6,001 nucleotides of DNA from Spirochaetota bacterium. GTDB lineage: Bacteria; Spirochaetota; UBA4802; UB4802. The stretch spans positions 1-6,001 of the forward strand of contig JAGYNX010000129.1 in assembly GCA_018399855.1 (NCBI GenBank). The letters are read 5' to 3'. The notes beneath the pieces were generated by a model, which was given only the letters and a program-made list of their open reading frames with translations, was not told where the DNA came from and searched no databases. Positions 1 to 5,288 of the stretch are shown here, in pieces. The stretch's first letter is position 1; every line of letters begins with the position of its first letter. Made by a program: the position numbers and the translations under genes.

Positions 1-1760
1 TTGAAATTCATGGTGTCAACAAGCCCCCTGTTGCTTATCCGTAGTTCAGGCAATACGGGCAGGCCCAGCAGTGCCATGGTCATAAAGGGAGACACCAGCA
101 CACATCCAAGCTCCTTCCATGCCTCGTCAAGTTTTTCAACCAGGGCGTGAACCTCCCCTACAGGGCGGTCGGTTAAAAGCCCCGCCACGGGAAGGGGCAG
201 CAATGCCAGCACCTTCTTGTTTTTCACCACGATCATGCCCCCACCGGCCTCTGCCAGCCTGTTACCGGCAAATGCCATATCTTCGTCATCCATTCCCACA
301 ACCAGCAGGTTATGTGAATCGTGAGCCACGGTGGAGGCGGCAGCCCCACCCTTCAGGCCAAATCCCTTTGTAAAACCAAGACCCCGGGTTCCCGTTTCCT
401 TATGCCGTTCAAAGAGGGCCACCTTGGCGATATCCTTCTGTATGTCAGCAGGTATATTTCCGTTTACAATCCCAAGTGTTTCGGTGATACTTTTCGTACC
501 CACCTTCGCTTCTTCTATTTCCATCACCCGCACCGTGGCCGTATCACCCATGGCCTCAACCTTAAAATCATCCGGTGTTAGAGTTTTCCCCAGCTTAACC
601 GTGTTCTTTGACCAGTCAGGATAGGTAACCGGGGTATCCTCTTTCAGCATTTTTCCCTTTTCGGCAACCAGCTCACCCCCGATTATCACCTTTTCAATCT
701 TTACCTTCTCAAGATCGCTGATAAAGAGTATGTCCGCCACCTTCGAAGGGGAAATACTTCCAAAGTCCTTACTCATCATGAAACATTCGGCGGTGTTGAT
801 GGTGACCATCTGAATGGCTGTTACCGGGTCAACACCCTCTTCAATGGCCCGTGTCACTATGTGGTCAAGGTGTCCCAGGCTTATAAGGGTATCAGGGTGG
901 GTATCGTCACTCACCAGTACCGCAAGGCGGCTGTCCACCTTGAACCGGGTTATTACCTGTATAACCTCCTTCAGGTCATGCCATGCCGATCCCTCCCGAA
1001 TCTTGGCATACATGCCGAGGCGCATCTTGGCCAGGGCGTCACGGGCTCGTACCGACTCGTGACACGAACGCACACCCGAAGCCACGTATGCATTAAGAAG
1101 TGGCCCTGTTTCCGGTATGGAGAAATGCCCCGTTACGGGTTTACCCGCCTTCAGTGTTACCTCGATCTTTTTATGCACCTCCGGTACGCTGTTAAAGACA
1201 CCGGGAAAATTCATCAGTTCACCCAGTCCCGCGATTCCATCCCACTGCATGGCTTCTGCGATCTCGTCTGCCCCGATCACCGCGCCGGCATCCTCAAAAC
1301 CCGGAGCGGCAGGCACGCAGGAGGGTACAGTGGTATACACCCGAAGGGGGAGGGATGTCGATTCGTCCATCATCAGCTTCACTCCCTTCAGCCCCAGCAC
1401 GTTCGCGATCTCGTGTGGATCCATGAAAATGGCGGTTGTCCCGTGGGGCACCACGGTGTTGCTGTACTGTGACACCGTGAGCATGCTGCTTTCAACGTGT
1501 ATATGCCCGTCCATGAAACCCGGCGACAGGTAATACCCGGTAGCGTCCATGATCTTCGTAGCATCCCCGATACAGCCTGCGGCGTCCCCCACCAGGGCCA
1601 CCCGCCCTTTATACACGGCAACGTCCACCCCCTCGAGAATTTCGCGGGTATTCACGTTTACCAGTTTCCCGTTTTTAATAACAAGGTCTGCCCCACGCCG
1701 CCCCATGGCCACGTCGGAAAGCTCCATGGTAATGTCTTCAAGTGGAATAAATGATGCCAT
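1..1760 (-). CDS. ade: Adenine deaminase, 3' end cut by the window edge
   Basis: Adenine deaminase hydrolyses adenine to hypoxanthine and ammonia in the cytoplasm (purine salvage). The minus-strand frame stays open for 586 codons with no stop. Family members are about 570-600 residues, so probably only 10-20 residues are missing. Visible in order: an N-terminal strand domain (about 1-78); the amidohydrolase metal motif GFMDGHIHVESS (81-92; H86, H88); PHGTTAIFMDPHEIANVLG (105-123); GLGELMNFPGV (178-188) with the likely bridging E181; GH at 211-212; CHES (233-236); VSDDTHPD (283-290), the catalytic Asp region; INTAECF (321-327). The C-terminal adenine-deaminase domain follows, with HDSHNLLVVG (480-489) and AEAGGGMIVV (503-512). 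These motifs separate it from dihydroorotase or urease relatives. The ATG at 1760 follows GGAGG at 1766-1770 with a 5-base gap. Met12 is an alternative start, but the SD favours Met1. It follows the flavoprotein gene in the same direction after 358 bases, so it probably has its own promoter, though none is clear. Confidence 0.95.
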   Translation of the reverse strand, partial: MASFIPLEDITMELSDVAMGRRGADLVIKNGKLVNVNTREILEGVDVAVYKGRVALVGDAAGCIGDATKIMDATGYYLSPGFMDGHIHVESSMLTVSQYSNTVVPHGTTAIFMDPHEIANVLGLKGVKLMMDESTSLPLRVYTTVPSCVPAAPGFEDAGAVIGADEIAEAMQWDGIAGLGELMNFPGVFNSVPEVHKKIEVTLKAGKPVTGHFSIPETGPLLNAYVASGVRSCHESVRARDALAKMRLGMYAKIREGSAWHDLKEVIQVITRFKVDSRLAVLVSDDTHPDTLISLGHLDHIVTRAIEEGVDPVTAIQMVTINTAECFMMSKDFGSISPSKVADILFISDLEKVKIEKVIIGGELVAEKGKMLKEDTPVTYPDWSKNTVKLGKTLTPDDFKVEAMGDTATVRVMEIEEAKVGTKSITETLGIVNGNIPADIQKDIAKVALFERHKETGTRGLGFTKGFGLKGGAAASTVAHDSHNLLVVGMDDEDMAFAGNRLAEAGGGMIVVKNKKVLALLPLPVAGLLTDRPVGEVHALVEKLDEAWKELGCVLVSPFMTMALLGLPVLPELRISNRGLVDTMNF

Positions 1761-1787
1761 ACCGTCCTCCAGTAGATAATATCAATT

Positions 1788-1803
1788 ACATCCTGCATGA
1801 TGT
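1788..1803. promoter_or_regulatory. Imperfect 16-bp palindrome upstream of ade, possible operator
   Basis: ACATCCTGCATGATGT is centred on TGCA and pairs at 7 of 8 positions; the single mismatch is 1793/1798. It ends 28 bases before the ade start codon and 18 bases before its Shine-Dalgarno, where an operator or early-leader element would sit. I do not recognise it as the site of a known regulator. A palindrome this short can arise by chance, so the regulatory reading is weak. Confidence 0.25.
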
Positions 1804-1831
1804 TACCAATTTATCAAGAAAATATTTATTT

Positions 1832-1862
1832 TTCACCACAGAGGCGCAGAGGGCACAGAGAG
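1832..1862 (+). repeat. CACAGAG-type dispersed repeat, left arm of an inverted pair
   Basis: The 31 bases beginning TTCACCACAGAGGCGCAGAG are matched in reverse complement at 2054-2084, with one mismatch (A at 1855 against C at 2061). Inside the arm the motif (C/G)(A/G)CAGAG recurs three times at roughly 9-base steps, so the arm is itself a short degenerate tandem. From general knowledge, repeats of this ACCACAGAG...CACAGAG type turn up between genes in many unrelated bacteria; I cannot verify copy number here. Confidence 0.85.
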
Positions 1863-2053
1863 TTGGTTAAGTGCAGGTTAGTCTCGTTTTTTGATAAGTC
1901 ATTCGGTAGTTGTTGAGATTGTTTTCAGGTATAGTTTTTTACAGGCTAAGATATAAATTAATATAACACAAAAGCAATAAATATTCCTCCACTGTAAAAA
2001 CATGACTGGTTTGAACTTCTATATTACCCGACGATGCGATAATTAAAAATCCA

Positions 2054-2084
2054 CTCTCTGCGCCCTCTGCGCCTCTGTGGTGAA
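2054..2084 (-). repeat. CACAGAG-type dispersed repeat, right arm of an inverted pair
   Basis: This is the reverse-complement partner of the repeat at 1832-1862: 30 of 31 bases pair and 191 bases separate the arms. It lies 34 bases beyond the flavoprotein stop codon, within the likely 3' untranslated region. The pairing is far longer than chance allows. No transposase and no clear flanking target duplication is seen, so the pair resembles a REP-doublet or MITE-like non-coding element rather than an insertion sequence. Confidence 0.85.
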
Positions 2085-2118
2085 CATTCTGTTGCGTTTA
2101 TTACAGTTTACAGTAAAA

Positions 2119-3468
2119 TTATCGCTTTACCATTTTCTGGGCCGTTACCAGGAGGGCGTCCCATACCGGTGAGAAGGGCGGGGCGTAGCCCAGGTCGAGG
2201 TAGGCGAAATCTTCTACCTTCATCTTCGAAGCGATGGCGGTGGCGATCACGTTGGTTCGCTGTGCCGCACCGTCGATGCCCGCTATCTGGCCGCCGATTA
2301 TCTCACGGGTATCCGGGTTTATCGTAAGCTTCACAAACAGCCTGTCACCCTTCGGGCAGTAGCCCGCCCTTGATTTCCATGTAGCCCCCATGGATGATGC
2401 GGGTATATTTTCAGCCGCGGCATCTTCATCAGAAAGTCCCGTCTTTCCCACCTCCAGGTCGAACACCTTTACCAGCTGGGTACCCACGATACCGGGAAAT
2501 CTTTCGGTTGTAACACCCGCCGCCTGCAGTCCTGCCACCCTGCCCTGCTTGTTGGCAGTAGGCCCAAGGGGCATGTACGCGTTTTTCCCCGTCACCAGGT
2601 GCTTAACCGTGGCACAGTCACCCCCCGAGTAGACATCCGGTATGTTTGTTTCAGATTTTTCGTTTACGATGATGGCACCCTTTTCTGTCATCTCCAGGTC
2701 AGAACCTTTCAGAAAATCAGTATTGGGCGCGATTCCCACGGACAGCACCACAAGATCAGCAGCAATCAATTCTCCGCCTGCATGAACTGCAATGCGTGAC
2801 CCGTCTTTTTTTATCTCTTCAACCGTGGTACCGGTTTTTACCGTTACCCCGTTGTCCTCAAGCCGCTGTATAATCCGGTCACGGATCTCGGCATCCATGC
2901 TCATCGCAACCGATTCAAGTTGCTCTACTATGGTTGTCTCGATATCATTCTCCCGAAAATTCTCGGCAAGTTCCAGTCCTATAAACCCCCCGCCAACCAG
3001 CACTACTGATGAAGGTTTCTTTTCTTCCACGTACTCTTTAATTTTAATACCATCATTGAGGTTTCGAAGCACGAAAACCCCTTCCTGGTCAGCACCGGGG
3101 ATGGGGGGCTGTATGGCTTTCGCCCCCGTGGCGATCATCAGCTTTCCGTAGGATACTTCCATCTGTTCTCCCTTCTGTACTGCCGTGACCTTTTTCTCTT
3201 TGAAATCAATGGCAGTGGCCTCGGTACCCGTCATTATCTGTATATTCCTTTTATTGATAAACTTATCAACATCGATGGCGATAAGCTTGTTGTAATCCGA
3301 AATAAGACCGCCGATATAATATGGCATACCGCATGAACCGTAGGACACGAAATCGCTCTTCTCAAAAAGGGCGATGCTCATCTCTTTATTTTCTCTCCTG
3401 GCCTGCGACGCCGCACTCATACCGGCTGCCACACCGCCGATTATTAACAGGTCATAATAAGATTCCAT
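2119..3468 (-). CDS. FAD/NAD(P)-dependent single-cysteine disulfide reductase (CoA-disulfide reductase / NADH oxidase family)
   Basis: This 449-residue flavoprotein uses NAD(P)H to reduce a small substrate through FAD and one redox cysteine. Visible: an N-terminal FAD fold, LLIIGGVAAGMSAASQAR (7-24); SYGSCGMPYYIGG (42-54) with C46, the single active cysteine in place of the CxxxxC pair of glutathione or lipoamide reductases; ATGA (113-116); a second dinucleotide fold, VLVGGGFIGLELAE (156-169), ending near E182, which suggests NADH over NADPH; the second FAD motif DVYSGGDCA (278-286); and a dimerisation domain with AGYCPKG (Y370) and LGYAPPFSPVWD (Y428), tyrosines typical of this group. Length is normal and there is no rhodanese extension. 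The family includes CoA-disulfide reductase, water- or peroxide-forming NADH oxidase, and NAD(P)H sulfur/polysulfide reductase; sequence alone does not choose. The ATG follows TGGAGG (3473-3478) by 4 bases. The gene is divergent from the receptor gene and shows no operon partner. Confidence 0.93.
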   Translation of the reverse strand: MESYYDLLIIGGVAAGMSAASQARRENKEMSIALFEKSDFVSYGSCGMPYYIGGLISDYNKLIAIDVDKFINKRNIQIMTGTEATAIDFKEKKVTAVQKGEQMEVSYGKLMIATGAKAIQPPIPGADQEGVFVLRNLNDGIKIKEYVEEKKPSSVVLVGGGFIGLELAENFRENDIETTIVEQLESVAMSMDAEIRDRIIQRLEDNGVTVKTGTTVEEIKKDGSRIAVHAGGELIAADLVVLSVGIAPNTDFLKGSDLEMTEKGAIIVNEKSETNIPDVYSGGDCATVKHLVTGKNAYMPLGPTANKQGRVAGLQAAGVTTERFPGIVGTQLVKVFDLEVGKTGLSDEDAAAENIPASSMGATWKSRAGYCPKGDRLFVKLTINPDTREIIGGQIAGIDGAAQRTNVIATAIASKMKVEDFAYLDLGYAPPFSPVWDALLVTAQKMVKR

Positions 3469-3485
3469 ATTGCCTCCAATATTCT

Positions 3486-3508
3486 CCCTCCCCCTTCATG
3501 GGGGAGGG
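3486..3508. repeat. C/G-rich hairpin repeat in the flavoprotein 5' leader
   Basis: CCCTCCCCC (3486-3494) pairs perfectly with GGGGGAGGG (3500-3508) around the loop TTCAT. The G-rich tail GGGGTGGGGGTG follows at 3511-3522. From memory, CCCTCCCCCTT(G/C)ATGGGGGAGGG followed by a GGGGTGGGGGTG tail is a recurring intergenic repeat in many environmental bacteria. On the minus-strand RNA this 9-bp stem lies 7 bases before the TGGAGG Shine-Dalgarno of the flavoprotein gene, so it is transcribed as part of that leader if the predicted promoter is right. It could affect ribosome access or RNA stability. Confidence 0.8.
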
Positions 3509-3520
3509 CCGGGGTGGGGG
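3500..3520 (+). other. Putative G-quadruplex motif, four G-runs
   Basis: Four runs of G (5, 3, 4 and 5 bases) are separated by loops of only 1, 2 and 1 bases (A, CC, T). This satisfies the G3+ N1-7 rule with very short loops, the kind expected to fold most stably. The G-rich strand is the template strand for the flavoprotein gene, so its RNA would carry C-runs instead. The first two G-runs are also the right arm of the neighbouring hairpin, so the two structures compete. Confidence 0.6.
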
Positions 3521-3583
3521 TGCGTCACGCTACCTGAAACTGCCCCGGCATCAATGCTGATATTATTATTTCTTCCTACTATT

Positions 3584-3612
3584 ATTATAATACCAGACCA
3601 TTGTAGTTGCAA
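3584..3612 (-). promoter_or_regulatory. Predicted sigma-70-type promoter for the flavoprotein gene
   Basis: Reading the minus strand, TTGCAA (3612-3607) is followed after exactly 17 bases by a perfect TATAAT (3589-3584). The -35 box matches TTGACA at four of six positions. Transcription would start near 3577, giving a leader of about 109 bases that includes the C/G-rich hairpin and then the Shine-Dalgarno at 3473-3478. The region is AT-rich, which raises the chance of a fortuitous -10, but spacing and position are right. Confidence 0.5.
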
Positions 3613-3645
3613 TGAAGAAATTAATCCTTGCTGAACACAGAATTT

Positions 3646-3667
3646 TATGACTATATGCGTAGTCATA
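3646..3667. promoter_or_regulatory. Perfect 8-bp inverted repeat with 6-bp spacer, candidate operator
   Basis: TATGACTA (3646-3653) and TAGTCATA (3660-3667) are exact reverse complements separated by TATGCG. The 14-base centre-to-centre distance of the half-sites is too long for one 10.5-base helix turn and too short for two, so a dimer with rotated contacts, or an RNA/cruciform role, cannot be excluded. No T-run follows, so it is not a terminator. It overlaps the best plus-strand -35 candidate and lies 52 bases before the preferred receptor start, which suits control of the receptor-mtaB transcript. The binding protein is unknown. Confidence 0.45.
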
Positions 3668-3676
3668 TGATATACT
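3647..3676 (+). promoter_or_regulatory. Weak candidate promoter for the receptor-mtaB operon
   Basis: ATGACT (3647-3652) and TATACT (3671-3676) are separated by 18 bases. The -10 box matches five of six consensus positions and the -35 box four of six. Initiation would fall near 3683, downstream of the first in-frame ATG at 3681, which supports the later start at 3720. No flagellar sigma-28 or sigma-54 pattern was seen here. Confidence 0.35.
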
Positions 3677-3706
3677 TGTAATGCTTACAAAATTTCATCA
3701 TTCCCT

Positions 3707-3713
3707 GAGAGGG
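3707..3713 (+). promoter_or_regulatory. Shine-Dalgarno that decides the receptor start
   Basis: GAGAGGG lies 6 bases before the ATG at 3720. The upstream in-frame ATG at 3681 is preceded by ATATACTTGTA, which has no purine-rich site. The 3720 start therefore has better support, removing 13 residues (MLTKFHHSLRGPS) from the longest reading. Confidence 0.6.
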
Positions 3714-3719
3714 CCGTCA

Positions 3720-5288
3720 ATGTTTACACGATACATGCATTTTTTTCTCAAGAGATATGCCCAGACTGATTACCTTACCGAGGCAAGGGCCCGTCTTCTT
3801 CTGTTGTTCGAAACGGTTTTCCTGGTGCTGATACTATTGCTGCAGGTATCCATGCTGGCGGTGGGCATTGAGGATTTTATCCGGGTTGGGAAAATAACCT
3901 GGCTTTTAATCGTGGGATTTTCCATCAGCCTTTATTACCTTGAGAAAGGAAAAAATATTGTCTCTGCCAACATATTTATCGCTTTCGGTTCATTGACCGT
4001 TGCTGCGGGGTACGTGTCTCATCTTTTTGTGAAAGAAGAGCTTCTTTTCTCATCATATGGTATCTTTATTTTTCCCTGCATTGTTCTGTGCACCATCTTC
4101 AGCACCACTACCATGCTTACCATTGTGTCGGGTTCATTTACCCTCCTGGTTATGCTGGTGTACGGTCTCTACCATTACCTGGGTATTGGTTTACCCTTCA
4201 ACGTGGCCACCTTTGCCACCATCGATACCATTTTTTCCATTGCCATGGTATATACAATTTCACTTCTGATAACCAGGATATTCAAAAGAAACACCGAAAT
4301 AGCGAAGAAAGAAGCACAGCGAAGCAACAGCCAGAGTGATTTCATTACAACCATTTTACAGGAAAGCTCCCGCAGGGTGGTCACCTCCATGAATAACATG
4401 ACCGCCCAGATAAATAACTTTACCAGGAACACACAGGAACAGGCATCCATGATAGAAGAGGCAACCGCCACCTTCGAGGAAGTGTCGGCGGGTATAGACA
4501 ACGTTGCCGACAGCGCGCAAAAGCAAAATCAAAACCTTGAATCCCTCACCAGCATATTGAAAGAGCTCTCGGGGATGATCAACGAGATGGATGATATCAT
4601 CAACGACACCCTGGGCTCCACCAAAACGGTGGCAGGCCAGGCCGAATCAGGCAACAGCGCCATGACAGAGATGGAAGAAGGGATGCACAAGATACGCAAG
4701 AGTTCATCCCAGATGACTGACATCATCAGCATCATAAATGACATCTCAGACCAGATAAACCTGTTGTCCCTGAACGCCGCCATCGAGGCTGCCCGGGCGG
4801 GTGAATCGGGAAGGGGGTTCGCGGTTGTTGCCGACGAGATATCCAAGCTTGCCGACCAGACAACCACCAGTGTGAAGGAAATCGAGAAGCTGGTGAAAGA
4901 AAACGATACCGGCATACAGCATAACATGGGGATCGTTAACAATACCGTTTCAACTATCAGCACCATCATCACCGGTATAAATTCAATAAACGACAGGGTG
5001 AAAAGCCTGGTCGACTTCACCAGCAAGCAGGTTACAACCAACGACGAGGTGAACAGTAAAGCACGTGACCTCACCACCCTCGCCGACGAGATAAGCCACG
5101 CCACCGGAGAACAGAAATCCGCGGTGGGTGAGCTGGTACAGGCCATGAGTAACATCTCGCAGATATCACAGTCTAACTCGCAGGGAGCGGAAGAGATGTC
5201 GGACGAATCCAGCGGTATAATGAAAATGGTGGAGAACATCAAGGAACAGATAGAGGACTACGGGAAACAAGGCACCGATGAAGATTAA
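3720..5288 (+). CDS. Methyl-accepting chemotaxis protein with six-helix membrane sensor and no HAMP domain
   Basis: A chemoreceptor that would control CheA autophosphorylation through CheW, working as clustered dimers in the inner membrane. From Met at 3720 it is 522 residues; the longer frame from 3681 would give 535. A short cytoplasmic N-terminus is followed by six hydrophobic segments (about 26-50, 59-76, 79-103, 108-128, 132-154, 162-188) with short loops, so there is no periplasmic ligand-binding domain. After TRIFKRN (186-192) the chain passes straight into a long coiled coil with no recognisable HAMP. The signalling tip SLNAAIEAARAGESGRGFAVVADEI (350-374) is intact, including E356 and R359. 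Methylation candidates are EE at 246-247 and 253-254 (ASMIEEATATFEEVSA) and EQ at 464-465. The arms on each side of the tip are both about 145 residues. There is no NWETF-type CheR/CheB tether; the protein ends GTDED. The ligand is unknown. mtaB overlaps its last 11 bases. Confidence 0.94.
   Translation: MFTRYMHFFLKRYAQTDYLTEARARLLLLFETVFLVLILLLQVSMLAVGIEDFIRVGKITWLLIVGFSISLYYLEKGKNIVSANIFIAFGSLTVAAGYVSHLFVKEELLFSSYGIFIFPCIVLCTIFSTTTMLTIVSGSFTLLVMLVYGLYHYLGIGLPFNVATFATIDTIFSIAMVYTISLLITRIFKRNTEIAKKEAQRSNSQSDFITTILQESSRRVVTSMNNMTAQINNFTRNTQEQASMIEEATATFEEVSAGIDNVADSAQKQNQNLESLTSILKELSGMINEMDDIINDTLGSTKTVAGQAESGNSAMTEMEEGMHKIRKSSSQMTDIISIINDISDQINLLSLNAAIEAARAGESGRGFAVVADEISKLADQTTTSVKEIEKLVKENDTGIQHNMGIVNNTVSTISTIITGINSINDRVKSLVDFTSKQVTTNDEVNSKARDLTTLADEISHATGEQKSAVGELVQAMSNISQISQSNSQGAEEMSDESSGIMKMVENIKEQIEDYGKQGTDED

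Larger units (their letters stand above)
1761..2118. other. Gene-free region between the flavoprotein gene and ade
   Basis: These 358 bases hold the ade ribosome binding site, a small palindrome, and a pair of inverted CACAGAG-type repeats enclosing a 191-base AT-rich core (1863-2053). The core shows no convincing gene. Its longest noticed minus-strand frame from an ATG (2003 to 1899, 34 codons) has no ribosome binding site. No classical GC hairpin plus T-run terminator is visible directly after the flavoprotein stop at 2119. Transcripts from that gene may therefore run into the repeat pair. On a minus-strand RNA the pair could fold into one long stem. Confidence 0.8.

Noticed and set aside
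861..1472. 203-codon plus-strand open frame
   Set aside because: It lies opposite the strongly supported adenine deaminase frame, and its translation has no recognisable domain or start signal.
1388..1621. 77-codon minus-strand frame overlapping ade
   Set aside because: It is in a different frame from ade on the same strand; the ade frame carries the metal-binding motifs here, so this is a shadow.
1899..2003. 34-codon minus-strand frame beginning MFLQWRN with a hydrophobic, lipobox-like ILAC stretch
   Set aside because: There is no ribosome binding site before its ATG, it is very short, and it lies in the AT-rich core between repeat arms; a chance frame is the simpler reading.
1832..2084. 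Repeats as a CRISPR remnant
   Set aside because: There are only two copies, in inverted rather than direct orientation, separated by 191 bases, with no cas genes.
2101..2116. Possible terminator stem TTACAGTTTACAGTAA after the flavoprotein stop
   Set aside because: Only 12 of 16 positions are self-complementary and the sequence is AT-rich, so the stem would be too weak; it reads better as a short direct repeat of TTACAG.
3486..3508. Hairpin as a rho-independent terminator
   Set aside because: Neither strand has a T-run right after the stem, and it lies upstream of gene starts, not after a stop codon.
4529..5242. 237-codon minus-strand open frame rich in Ser, Met and Ile
   Set aside because: It is the complement of the receptor coiled-coil coding sequence; the composition reflects antisense reading of Ala/Asn/Glu/Ile codons.
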